11,483 nucleotides of DNA from an uncultured Prevotellaceae bacterium (GCA_958404085.1 CATXZX010000016.1:1-11483), one strand, 5' to 3'. Shown: positions 1-7,528, counted from the stretch's first letter. A program made the numbers and translations. The notes: a model not told the origin generated them from the sequence alone.

Positions 1-66
1 TGCCAGCCCTAATTTTAGCTGCGATCAAAAACTTTTATCGGACAGCAATATTTTTTAAAAAACCTC

Positions 67-109
67 AAAGATTTTTCAAATTTTCGCCCAGATATTTTGA
101 AAAATCTTT
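67..109. repeat. Perfect 14-bp inverted repeat over the -33 region of the outer-membrane protein promoter
   Basis: The arms at 67-80 (AAAGATTTTTCAAA) and 96-109 (TTTGAAAAATCTTT) are exact reverse complements, separated by 15 bases. The right arm contains the TTTG that serves as the -33 element of the downstream promoter. A DNA-binding regulator could therefore block or modulate that promoter here. A run of T follows the right arm, so the structure could instead be the terminator of a gene left of the window. The sequence does not decide between the two. Confidence 0.6.
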
Positions 110-126
110 TTTAATGCTTATATTTG
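96..126 (+). promoter_or_regulatory. Consensus Bacteroidota promoter for the outer-membrane protein gene
   Basis: TTTG at 96-99, a 19-base spacer, and TATATTTG at 119-126 match the Bacteroidota primary sigma factor consensus (TTTG at -33, TAnnTTTG at -7) in both boxes. Transcription should start near 133, leaving a leader of about 70 bases before the ATG at 203. This is the only promoter in the window with both elements exact. Confidence 0.72.
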
Positions 127-147
127 GAGCATTCAAACCCAACGTCT

Positions 148-213
148 ATGGAACAAACCAGACTCCGGTTCATAAATATTCACCATCATAACACTTTCAA
201 TCATGCGGACTGA
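148..213 (+). CDS. Possible 21-codon leader ORF overlapping the start of the outer-membrane protein gene
   Basis: An ATG at 148, about 15 bases after the predicted transcription start, opens a 21-codon frame. It ends at TGA 211-213, just past the ATG (203) of the next gene, which is in another frame. The peptide begins MEQTRLRF and has a histidine-rich second half (IHHHNTFNH). The overlap would allow translational coupling. No Shine-Dalgarno sequence is evident, which is normal for this phylum. It may be a chance ORF; conservation in relatives would decide. Confidence 0.3.
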   Translation: MEQTRLRFINIHHHNTFNHAD

Positions 214-3112
214 ATATCTTTTTACCTTTTTCTTCGCCATCTGTGCGGCATTCAACATTCAAGCACAGAACAACAAGAACGACCGTACAATTTACGGTGC
301 CGTCGAGAACAAACTGACGCGCGAACCTTGTTATAATGGTACCGTCGATTTGTTGCGCCCGGACAGTTCGCTGATAGCTTCGTGCAAAGCCTACAAAAAC
401 TCATGGGATGGAAAACCGGTGGCGGGCTACCATTTCGAAAATTTAGCCAGCGGCGAATACATCCTCCGGTATACTTTCGATAATTTCCAAACGCTCTATC
501 GCCCCATCACGCTTCAATTCAGTAAAAGAGAATTCGTCCGCAGCGTAGGATACGCCCGACTCGACCGCAAGCCCAAGGAAATCAAGTTGAAAGGAGCCAC
601 TGTAAGCGCTACAAGAATAAAAATCTATACCAAGAACGACACACTCATCTACAACGCCGATGCCTTCCAATTGTCGGAGGGTTCCATGCTCGACGCGCTT
701 ATCCGCCAATTGCCCGGCGCGGAACTGCGCGACAACGGGCAGATACTGGTAAACGGCCGCGTCGTGGAGAGCCTGTTGCTTAACGGCGAAGACTTTATAC
801 AGGCAGACCGCAGCATCATGTTGCAGAACCTGCCTTCGTACATGGTGAAGGACGTAAAAGTATATGAACGCGCACAAGGGCGCTTGGACCGCTTCATGAA
901 CAGCGAGGACGCACCCAAAGAGATGGTAATGGATGTCCACCTGAAACGCCAGTACTCCATCGGCTGGATAGCCAACGCCGAGGGAGGACTGGGAACCGAA
1001 AACCGATTCATGGGACGCGTGTTCGCGCTACGGTTTACGCCCCACTCGCGCATCACGCTGCTCGGCAATGTCAACAACGTAAACGATACCCGGACGCCGG
1101 GCGAAACAGACTCGTGGACACCCGACCTGCTGGAAGGAGGACGCCGGACCGACCAAATTGCCCTCATGGACTACATGGTGAACGATGTCAATAAGAAGTT
1201 TTATGTAAACGGTTGGGCCCGTTTCGACAATACCCTTGCCAACAACGAATTCCGCCGCAACCGCGAAAACTTCCTGGCCTCGGGCAACACCTTCGAACGC
1301 ACACAAAGCCATAGCCGCGAGGAGTGGCTGCGCCTCTTCACGACCCACGAATGGCACCTGTTCGCCGGAAGTAACTTCCTGAAGCTGTCGCCCACCTTAT
1401 CTTACTCCCTCGACCGAAACAACGGAACGACCACCGGTGGAACATTTCTGGAAGATCCGCGCTATCAGAACAACAGCGACCTACTGGACAGCCTCTACAA
1501 TCCACAATCGGGCGCACTCATACGCCGCATCCTGCTCAACCGGAGCCACCAACGCTCCAACTACAAGTACGAGAAGCTCGATGCCAATGCCGACTTTCTC
1601 TATACGCACATTTTCCACGTCTCCGACGACCGGTTCGAAGTAGGCATGACAGGTTACTACAGCAACCAGGACGAATACCGCCTGCGCCGCTATCGGCTGG
1701 ACTACCCGCTGGACGGAACAAAGCCCGTAGACTTCCGCAACGAATACGACAAAAGCCGTCCCGAAAGGGCGAATGCGTGGAACGGAGTGCTGCGCTACCG
1801 TTACCATGCCACGGACAAACTGACCCTGACCCCATCCTATACGTACACCCACCGGTATAGACTGGAGCGGAGGTCGCTCTACCGCATCGACCAGCTCGAC
1901 GGTTGGGGCGAGGACACGGAGACCGAATTCGGCGAACTGCCCTCCACGACCGACTGGAAGCTGCAAACGCTGGACGAACGCAACAGCTTCGAATCGCAGA
2001 CCAAGCAGGAAGTTCACCGCGCCAACCTGATGGCCCACTGGAAGAAGCAGAACAAGAAAAACAAGCAGGAGATAAACATAAACCTACCGCTGGAGTTTGT
2101 CCGCCACACGCTCGACTACCGGCGCGACGGGGACAGATGGACGCCCTCGCGCAACGCCACCTTCTTCAAGCCCAACATCCAGTACAATTACACAAGCAAG
2201 GACTACCGCACCTTCGTAAAGGCGCAGTACAGCCTGAACGCATCCATGCCCGCCATGCTCCGGCTCGTCGAGTTCCGCGACGAACTCAATCCGCTGAACA
2301 TCACGCTGGGAAATCCCGACCTGAAAAATACGCACACCCACAAGGCCGAAATCAACTACCAGCGGCGTACACCCAAAAAGCAACGCTACTTCAACGCCGG
2401 TCTGTCGGCTTCGGTCATACAGGAAGCCATTGCCATGGGATATACATACGACCACACGACAGGTGTGCGTACATCACGTCCTGAAAACGTGAACGGAAAC
2501 TGGAACCTCAATGGACAGATAGGATACAACACGCCCCTCGACAAAAACAAAAGATGGACCCTAAGCACACAAACCAGTGCCGAATATTCACACAACGTAG
2601 ACCTGCATGCAACCGAAGGCCAGGAAAGAAGCGGACGGAGCAGCATCGGATGGACATCACTGAGCGAAGAGCTGAAGGCCGACTACTCCTTCCGCCGGCT
2701 TACGATAGGAGCCAAAGTAAAGGCCACATGGGGACACGCCGATGGAAGCCGGACCGATTTCGAGACCATCAACACGGGTGACATGATATATGCCCTGCGC
2801 GGCCAGTTGCAACTGCCGTGGAACATCAAGCTGGGGACAGACCTCAACCTCTACAGCCGACGCGGATACAACGACCGGGCCATGAACACCGACGACTTTG
2901 TATGGAACGCACGCATAAGCAAGAGCCTGATGAAAGGAAACCTCGTCATAATGGCCGACGGGTTCGACATCCTGCACAACCTTTCGAACGTGACACGTAC
3001 GCTCAACGCACAAGGACGTACCGAAACCTACCGCAACGTCCTGCCCCGCTACGTCATGTTCCACGCCATCTACCGCCTGAACCTGAAACCCAAGAAAAAA
3101 CCGGGCGAGTAA
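203..3112 (+). CDS. Outer-membrane beta-barrel protein, TonB-dependent-receptor-like
   Basis: This 969-residue protein is probably inserted in the outer membrane. It starts with a signal peptide (residues 1-21, cleavage expected after NIQA, before Gln22). A beta-sandwich of carboxypeptidase-regulatory/CnaB-like type follows at about 29-115 (from IYGAVENKLT to the PITLQF strand). A plug-like segment spans about 128-235, with LDALIRQLPGAELRDNG followed by ILVNGR and LLLNGEDF, the signature of this Bacteroidota family. The remainder is rich in alternating aromatic strands typical of a large barrel, ending in a strand near RYVMFHAIYRLNL and a short basic tail. No TonB box is apparent before the plug, and no SusD-like partner, sigma factor or anti-sigma gene lies beside it, so it does not look like a standard polysaccharide-utilisation transporter. 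The cargo is unknown. The ATG at 203 gives a good signal peptide. The gene is alone in its transcription unit, with its own promoter and terminator. Confidence 0.85.
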   Translation: MRTEYLFTFFFAICAAFNIQAQNNKNDRTIYGAVENKLTREPCYNGTVDLLRPDSSLIASCKAYKNSWDGKPVAGYHFENLASGEYILRYTFDNFQTLYRPITLQFSKREFVRSVGYARLDRKPKEIKLKGATVSATRIKIYTKNDTLIYNADAFQLSEGSMLDALIRQLPGAELRDNGQILVNGRVVESLLLNGEDFIQADRSIMLQNLPSYMVKDVKVYERAQGRLDRFMNSEDAPKEMVMDVHLKRQYSIGWIANAEGGLGTENRFMGRVFALRFTPHSRITLLGNVNNVNDTRTPGETDSWTPDLLEGGRRTDQIALMDYMVNDVNKKFYVNGWARFDNTLANNEFRRNRENFLASGNTFERTQSHSREEWLRLFTTHEWHLFAGSNFLKLSPTLSYSLDRNNGTTTGGTFLEDPRYQNNSDLLDSLYNPQSGALIRRILLNRSHQRSNYKYEKLDANADFLYTHIFHVSDDRFEVGMTGYYSNQDEYRLRRYRLDYPLDGTKPVDFRNEYDKSRPERANAWNGVLRYRYHATDKLTLTPSYTYTHRYRLERRSLYRIDQLDGWGEDTETEFGELPSTTDWKLQTLDERNSFESQTKQEVHRANLMAHWKKQNKKNKQEININLPLEFVRHTLDYRRDGDRWTPSRNATFFKPNIQYNYTSKDYRTFVKAQYSLNASMPAMLRLVEFRDELNPLNITLGNPDLKNTHTHKAEINYQRRTPKKQRYFNAGLSASVIQEAIAMGYTYDHTTGVRTSRPENVNGNWNLNGQIGYNTPLDKNKRWTLSTQTSAEYSHNVDLHATEGQERSGRSSIGWTSLSEELKADYSFRRLTIGAKVKATWGHADGSRTDFETINTGDMIYALRGQLQLPWNIKLGTDLNLYSRRGYNDRAMNTDDFVWNARISKSLMKGNLVIMADGFDILHNLSNVTRTLNAQGRTETYRNVLPRYVMFHAIYRLNLKPKKKPGE

Positions 3113-3130
3113 CGTCCTAAAACCCCACTT

Positions 3131-3166
3131 CGCGCCCGGAGCAACAAACTCCGGGCGCGTTTTTTT
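3131..3166 (+). terminator. Intrinsic terminator of the outer-membrane protein gene
   Basis: A perfect 11-bp GC-rich stem (CGCGCCCGGAG at 3131-3141 with CTCCGGGCGCG at 3149-3159) encloses a 7-base loop. It is followed at once by seven T residues (3160-3166). It begins 18 bases after the stop codon. This is a textbook rho-independent terminator. Confidence 0.93.
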
Positions 3167-3206
3167 CTACCGATGCCCGGGCAAAAGTCCATAGGCCGCG
3201 GCACAA

Positions 3207-3250
3207 TCAGACCCGGACAAAGCAAGTACGCCGTCCGGGCCTGACTTTTT
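3207..3250 (+). terminator. Second terminator-like hairpin behind the outer-membrane protein gene
   Basis: TCAGACCCGGAC (3207-3218) pairs with GTCCGGGCCTGA (3233-3244) over 12 positions with one mismatch, leaving a 14-base loop. CTTTTT follows. It could back up the first terminator. It also contains the first copy of a phased TCCGGGCC repeat, so its origin may lie in that repeat. Confidence 0.5.
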
Positions 3251-3283
3251 ATTTTCCGGGCCAGTTTTTTCGAAATCCGGGCC
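3234..3283. repeat. Three TCCGGGCC copies at exact 21-bp spacing
   Basis: TCCGGGCC occurs at 3234-3241, 3255-3262 and 3276-3283, an exact 21-bp period, or two helical turns. The first two copies are each followed by a T-rich stretch. The rest of each unit is diverged. The spacer between convergent genes that holds this array has no coding sequence I can support. Confidence 0.6.
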
Positions 3284-3334
3284 TCCTGCTGCGCCCTACC
3301 TCAAGACACCCGTCAAACGACCTCCCCATCTCCG

Positions 3335-3401
3335 AAAAACTACTCGGCGAGTAGGTTTTTCTACTCGGCGACTAAGAAATCCTACTCGCCGAGTAGTTTT
3401 T
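3335..3401. repeat. Perfect 21-bp inverted repeat with a third internal copy; probable bidirectional terminator
   Basis: Each arm (3335-3355 and 3381-3401) holds the near-palindrome CTACTCGGCGAGTAG or its complement, flanked by A5 on the outside, and the arms are exact reverse complements. The 25-base spacer contains a third, imperfect copy (CTACTCGGCGACTA at 3361-3374). Both strands end the structure in TTTTT. It lies between convergent genes, just past the end of panE, so it can terminate transcription from both sides. The repeated core suggests a dispersed palindromic element rather than a simple terminator. Confidence 0.65.
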
Positions 3402-3414
3402 ACCGGTCGCCGGC

Positions 3415-4377
3415 CTATCGGAACCGGGCTGCTACACGGCGGTAGGTAGGAGCATCGATGCCATGCTTTTCGCAGGCATCGAGCAAATCGAACAACTGTC
3501 CCTGTATTTCAGACACGTGTCCCCGGGCCAGGTCTTTCTGCAGCGATGCCGTACTTGCAGGGGCGAGTGCGTCGATGATACGGAGATTCGCCTCCACCGG
3601 GTCGTTCTGGAAACGTATGCCGAGGCATTCACCCAGTGCACAACTCTCCCGGGTAAGACCTATAAACACATCGCGCGGCTCGCCAGGCACCTGAAGGGCC
3701 CCCATCGGCACATCAAAATAAGCTCCCGTACAGGCCATCGCACTGATAAAGCCCCATTTTACAAACGTATCGCGGTTAATATCATCGGACAAGACGGCAT
3801 GGATGCCCGCGTCCTGCAACATCCGGCGAATCGCCTCGAGCCGTTCCATTCCCACGCCATCCTCGGGGCGCGCGCCGAACACAATCTTAAAGACACGGCC
3901 CATCTGCGTAATTTCACCCGGCGCATTTACAAAACCTACGATGTAAATGCAACCGTCTATGACATGCACGCCCGGACAACTGCGGGCTATCCGCAGTCCC
4001 GTCCCGTAGACATTGAGTACCGGAAGCACCACCGTGTCCGGACCCGCGGCCCGCGTAATACACGGCACTACGGAATCGATGGAATAGCCCTTTACCGTTA
4101 CAAACACCAGGTCGGCCTTTCCTTCGAACTCATCGGCCGTACAGACATACAGCAGCGGGGCATCATCCGTCCCGCCCCGGGCAAACACATCCGGCGAATA
4201 GGGCCTGCACGGTATCAGCCGCTCGCCCTGCAAACCCGAATGAAACTTCAATCCCTCGGCCAGCATCTTGCGCAAATGTTCGCCACGCGCCACACACGCT
4301 ACCCGATGTCCGGCCAAAGCCAGGAATGCGGCAATCGACCCGCCCACTCCGCCGGTACCTACTATCAGACAATTCAT
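3415..4377 (-). CDS. panE: 2-dehydropantoate 2-reductase (ketopantoate reductase)
   Basis: This cytosolic enzyme reduces 2-dehydropantoate to pantoate with NADPH, a step towards pantothenate and coenzyme A. The 320-residue length fits the family. Residues 1-12 (MNCLIVGTGGVG) form the first strand and glycine-rich loop of the Rossmann NADPH fold. FVTVKG at 92-97 and LNVYG at 121-125 match conserved cofactor and substrate loops, with Asn122 in the place of the family asparagine. In the all-helical C-terminal domain, Lys207 (FVKWGFIS) aligns with the catalytic lysine and Glu290 (VSEIQGQ) with the conserved glutamate. The frame stays open a further 143 codons upstream, but that stretch is antisense-frame noise over folB. 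The ATG at 4377 begins exactly at the Rossmann strand. It lies 59 bases after folB on the same strand, so co-transcription is likely. Some family members act on other 2-keto acids, so the substrate is inferred. Confidence 0.87.
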   Translation of the reverse strand: MNCLIVGTGGVGGSIAAFLALAGHRVACVARGEHLRKMLAEGLKFHSGLQGERLIPCRPYSPDVFARGGTDDAPLLYVCTADEFEGKADLVFVTVKGYSIDSVVPCITRAAGPDTVVLPVLNVYGTGLRIARSCPGVHVIDGCIYIVGFVNAPGEITQMGRVFKIVFGARPEDGVGMERLEAIRRMLQDAGIHAVLSDDINRDTFVKWGFISAMACTGAYFDVPMGALQVPGEPRDVFIGLTRESCALGECLGIRFQNDPVEANLRIIDALAPASTASLQKDLARGHVSEIQGQLFDLLDACEKHGIDAPTYRRVAARFR

Positions 4378-4436
4378 AATCCGTTCCGTTTTATTTATGA
4401 TTATACACGTTTTCCTTGTTACACACCGCCCTGCCT

Positions 4437-4829
4437 TCAACCGCACGTAGAAGGCTCTCGCTCCACATCCAGCTCTACGGACACACCGTCGCCCTCGAAA
4501 CCCACGATGGGAGGCGCCTCCTTCGTCAGACGTATCGTCAGGCGGACAATCCGCCCGAAGCGTCCGAACAACGTCTGCGCCATACGGGCGGCTGCATGCT
4601 CCAGCAATCGGGAGGGAACATCCATCTCCCGCCTCAGACATTCGTACACGTCGGCATAATTGACCGTCCCATCCAGTTTGTCGTGCCAAAGCGCCTCGTC
4701 GGCATCGCAAAGCGTAATCCTTAGATCGACATAAAACGTTGCGCCGGTCGCCGTTTCCTGCGCCAGCACACCGTGACGGGCATAAAAACGCATCCGCGGC
4801 ATGCAAATAGCTACCTGATGAACTTTCAT
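4437..4829 (-). CDS. folB: Dihydroneopterin aldolase
   Basis: This folate-pathway enzyme cleaves 7,8-dihydroneopterin to 6-hydroxymethyl-7,8-dihydropterin and glycolaldehyde, as a cytosolic oligomer. At 130 residues it is slightly longer than the usual 120. Family landmarks are clear: MRFYARHGVLAQE at 13-25 with Glu25 in the substrate-binding position, Tyr58 in VNYADV, LLEH at 75-78 with Glu77 as the pterin-anchoring glutamate, and Lys103 in LTKEAPP as the catalytic lysine. The start at 4829 (MKVHQVAI) leads straight into the first strand. An ATG at 4838 would add three residues. A TTG further upstream lies inside a hairpin and is unlikely. The gene is followed by panE, linking folate and pantothenate synthesis (the panB reaction uses a folate one-carbon donor), and is preceded on the same strand by a secreted protein with no obvious connection. 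Confidence 0.92.
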   Translation of the reverse strand: MKVHQVAICMPRMRFYARHGVLAQETATGATFYVDLRITLCDADEALWHDKLDGTVNYADVYECLRREMDVPSRLLEHAAARMAQTLFGRFGRIVRLTIRLTKEAPPIVGFEGDGVSVELDVEREPSTCG

Positions 4830-4847
4830 AAGAACCATTTTAACTCT

Positions 4848-4897
4848 AAAAGGCAGCAGGCGCAATCACCCACCATGGCGACACGACGCCTGCTGCC
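4848..4897 (-). terminator. Hairpin between the large secreted protein gene and folB, weak terminator or attenuator
   Basis: GGCAGCAGGCG (4852-4862) and CGCCTGCTGCC (4887-4897) are perfect 11-bp inverted complements with a 24-base loop. Read leftward, TTTT and an AT-rich stretch follow. The T run is short and the loop long, so termination may be partial. It would separate or attenuate transcription from the upstream gene into folB. I see no convincing TAnnTTTG promoter for folB in the gap. Confidence 0.55.
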
Positions 4898-4926
4898 GGA
4901 TATTCGTACTATCGGGACTGCGGCAA

Positions 4927-7299
4927 TCAGCGGCTCAAGAATCTCTTTTGCAGGGAGACGGTGCGGACACCCGTTCCGCCTCCGAGGGTTACGGGAATAT
5001 CTTCGGCCAAAACCACATATACACGGTCGATGCACCCTTCGGCAGGGACGATGTTCAGTTTTCCGCCTTGCAACTGCGCCCGACAGTTGACAGCCGTAAA
5101 ACTGCCGTCCGGCTGCTGGTGTACGTAAGCGGATGTAAGCAGCACCTCGCCCAGGCATTTGAAGATTTCGTGTACGTCGTTATCGCAACAGCCGCCGTCG
5201 TAGCCCCAGTATCCGGTACTCCATTTTCCGGGAACCGTACGATACCAGCCGCTTATCATCGGCATGTACTGCTCGCCGATGACCTTGTAAGCGTATTTTC
5301 CCTTCCCCGGTTTGTCGGGGGCGGCCTCAAACACGCCGGCCTTGATGTACGGGTCGCAGACGAATGCCCAGTTAAGTTCCGCCGTCTCAGGGTTGATGAG
5401 CTGGATACAAGTACCTATGGCATTTGTCATCTGGCGCAAGTACTCGTAGCGGCCCGTCAGCAAGTACAGGTTGCGCAGGCCGTAAATGCGCCACGCCGAC
5501 CAACCATGAGGCGAGTTCATCATGTCCGGAAAAGTGAGTATGTCGTACTGCGCTTCCCAATAACGCATAGAACCGCCGTGCATGCGCGAATCGGGCACGA
5601 CGAGCTGCGACAGGCAACGGTGCATGTCGGCCAGTGTGACTGCGGCCTGGGTGTAACGGGCACGTTCGGGCGAACCCTCCGGATGCAGCAGGGCAAATTC
5701 GGAGAGCTGCGTGTAGGAACAGGATATCATGCCGTCCTCAAACGTCATCTCGCCCTCCGTCTCGATGTTGTCCAGATGGCTGGCCAGGTCGTCCATCGCC
5801 ATTTTCACGGAGCTGTAATGTTTGTTGTACTTGTATTGCCATTCTTTCATCCCCTTATCGGCCAGTTTCTTCTCTTCGGCCATCACCTCCATGACGGCCT
5901 TTGCCACATAAATGACCGACGTGTAATGCGTCTTTCCGCTACGGTAAGCGCCGTCTTTGGACTGTTTATAGACAATGTAATCCGCCAGGTCGGCAGCCTG
6001 ACACAGGCACTCGATCTGTCCGGTGGCACGGTATCGGCCGGCATGCAGGGCCGCCATCATCGCGTGGTTCTGTATGCGGTCTCCAAACGCGGTGGGACGG
6101 TTTGTAGAAGGGTCGTACATCAGCGGATAGACGGCGTTGAACAAGCTGTCTACCGACTGGTCTATACTTTTTTCGGGGAAGAGTTCGCGGGCCTTGTAGG
6201 CCGGGAAAAATCCATACCAACTCTCGGTGTGCGACGTCGCCTTCTGCGGATAGCGCACACTGGCCGTGCGGGCGGCCTTCAGGTAGTCGGAATAATGCGG
6301 GGCGCGGCAGGTCAGTTTCATCTCGGACACTTGTTTTCCGTGCGTAGCCCTCAGGGTATACATACCGGGCTTTGCGGGCGTAACGGACACGGCGTAACAT
6401 CCCTTCCGCACGGAGGATGCCTTGAGCCTCTCCGTCCGGCCGTCGGGCGTCGTGAGGACGATTTTGGGAGACTGGGCGGCCATAAAGCTGACATGCGATG
6501 TCTCGCCGGGCGCCACCGTGTAGAAGTCGGCCTGCGGAACGGCAGCCTGCGTACGCCGGGCCGTCACGACGGAAACGTCCGCCAGGTTCGCGACCTCGTC
6601 GATGAAGATGCGCCAGGTACGTTTTTCGCCGCGCGCCAGTTTATACAGGGCCGGATGGCGCTGAGGTAGCGGCGCGGGATTGACAAGGTCGAGGGAAACG
6701 GTACGTATGCGGTGTCCGTGTCCGAAACTGTGCAATTGCCGGTCGTTGTTGTAGTGCAAATGATAGGATGCCACGGGGTCGGGCGAACTGACGGTGACGA
6801 TGCGTCCCAAGGGAGACATGAGATAACCCCAGAAGTGCGTCTTCTCGCAACGCATCATTGTGGGAAAATACACATGATGCCACTGCGGATAATGGTCCAT
6901 GTCGGTATCGAGACCCAACTGGAACGACAGTTGGAGGTCTGTGAGCGCCCGTTTGGCCTTGCAGCTGACTATCAGTTCCAATCCGTTGCCGCTGGTTTTG
7001 TACTGCAACGCATAGTCCAACGAATCGTTCCGGCCCTGAAACGATTCGCCTCCTGCCTCCTCATCGAAAGCCAGCACCATCCCGTTTGCCAGCAAGGCCG
7101 GCCCGGCATGGCCGTCGCTGCGGAAACCGATAGGTTTGGCACGGCCGTCGACAGCCAGCAATTGCAGTTCGCTCAGGTGACCGTTCTTGTCAATAGCGGC
7201 CTTGACCGTTCCTTCCGGATTGGACAACGTATGCTGCGCATCGACGGACAAAGCTAAAGACAGGGCCATGAATGTACAGACTTGACGCAATTTATTCAT
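4927..7299 (-). CDS. Large secreted protein, probable alpha/alpha-barrel carbohydrate-active enzyme
   Basis: The 790 residues begin with a signal peptide (1-21, cleavage expected after SVDA, before Gln22) with no lipobox, so the product is probably periplasmic. Residues 22 to about 335 look mostly beta-stranded, as in the N-terminal sandwich domains of Bacteroidota glycosidases. A smaller domain within it (about 255-332: TVAPGETSHVSF, PGMYTLRATHG) resembles an Ig-like module. From about 340 to 725 the sequence is helical and rich in Trp, Tyr, His and acidic residues, as in (alpha/alpha)6 glycoside hydrolases and lyases. Candidate active-site stretches are TFEDGMISCSY (519-529), SMRYWEAQYD (577-586), NSPHGWSAWR (595-604) and GYDGGCCDNDVHE (699-711). 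The C-terminal 65 residues look like a beta cap. I cannot assign a numbered CAZy family; GH154-like or a related six-hairpin family is only a guess. Polysaccharide-utilisation partners (SusC/D, sulfatases) are absent nearby. Confidence 0.72.
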   Translation of the reverse strand: MNKLRQVCTFMALSLALSVDAQHTLSNPEGTVKAAIDKNGHLSELQLLAVDGRAKPIGFRSDGHAGPALLANGMVLAFDEEAGGESFQGRNDSLDYALQYKTSGNGLELIVSCKAKRALTDLQLSFQLGLDTDMDHYPQWHHVYFPTMMRCEKTHFWGYLMSPLGRIVTVSSPDPVASYHLHYNNDRQLHSFGHGHRIRTVSLDLVNPAPLPQRHPALYKLARGEKRTWRIFIDEVANLADVSVVTARRTQAAVPQADFYTVAPGETSHVSFMAAQSPKIVLTTPDGRTERLKASSVRKGCYAVSVTPAKPGMYTLRATHGKQVSEMKLTCRAPHYSDYLKAARTASVRYPQKATSHTESWYGFFPAYKARELFPEKSIDQSVDSLFNAVYPLMYDPSTNRPTAFGDRIQNHAMMAALHAGRYRATGQIECLCQAADLADYIVYKQSKDGAYRSGKTHYTSVIYVAKAVMEVMAEEKKLADKGMKEWQYKYNKHYSSVKMAMDDLASHLDNIETEGEMTFEDGMISCSYTQLSEFALLHPEGSPERARYTQAAVTLADMHRCLSQLVVPDSRMHGGSMRYWEAQYDILTFPDMMNSPHGWSAWRIYGLRNLYLLTGRYEYLRQMTNAIGTCIQLINPETAELNWAFVCDPYIKAGVFEAAPDKPGKGKYAYKVIGEQYMPMISGWYRTVPGKWSTGYWGYDGGCCDNDVHEIFKCLGEVLLTSAYVHQQPDGSFTAVNCRAQLQGGKLNIVPAEGCIDRVYVVLAEDIPVTLGGGTGVRTVSLQKRFLSR

Positions 7300-7330
7300 A
7301 AGTTCGTTTGTATAATTAGATTTATAGTCA

Positions 7331-7338
7331 CAAAATTA
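7331..7338 (-). promoter_or_regulatory. Putative -7 box for the large secreted protein gene
   Basis: Read on the minus strand, TAATTTTG fits the TAnnTTTG consensus exactly. Transcription would start near 7324, giving a leader of roughly 25 bases before the ATG at 7299. No good TTTG is present at the -33 distance, so the promoter may be weak or need an activator. Confidence 0.5.
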
Positions 7339-7528
7339 ACCATAAAATCCGAGTTACACATCCGCCGATAAGGGAAAGTACACAAAAACGCCGTATAAGG
7401 TCGCCGGGCAACAGTCCCTCGGGGAAACAGCTCCGTGGTTTTTCGAAAAAGCTGCGGGATATTTTCAACTACAAGGCCGCGCGTTCCGCCGCGGTCATAC
7501 CGGCACACGGGTCACACCTAGCACGGAT

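Noticed and set aside
361..366. Loss of kinase activity from the NSG variant of the G1 box (kinase protein residues 361-366, not window bases)
   Set aside because: His225, the N box and the G2 glycines are intact, and similar G1 variants are frequent in Bacteroidota kinases, so inactivity is not supported.
1481..2038. Minus-strand open frames within the outer-membrane protein gene
   Set aside because: Shadow frames of a long GC-biased gene, with no recognisable domains or start signals.
3335..3401. CRISPR-like array
   Set aside because: There are only three short palindromic copies in inverted as well as direct orientation with no spacer-length regularity, and no cas genes.
3463..4659. 398-codon open frame on the plus strand opposite panE and folB
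   Set aside because: Low-complexity Arg/His/Thr-rich product, no domain pattern, and fully covered by two well-recognised minus-strand genes.
4378..4806. N-terminal extension of the panE frame by 143 residues
   Set aside because: It lies antisense-frame over folB on the same strand, has no domain sense, and panE's Rossmann strand begins exactly at the ATG at 4377.
4948..6669. 573-codon open frame on the plus strand opposite the large secreted protein
   Set aside because: A long frame expected by chance in this GC-rich codon context; no signal peptide, motif or promoter, while the opposite strand has a clear secreted protein.
7296..7508. 70-codon minus-strand open frame in the 7300-7598 spacer
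   Set aside because: It overlaps the promoter and leader of the secreted-protein gene, and its composition and basic, motif-free product do not look coding.
7345..7528. Riboswitch or structured RNA in the long spacer
   Set aside because: I compared the region by eye with common riboswitch cores on both strands and saw no match; only small palindromes are present.
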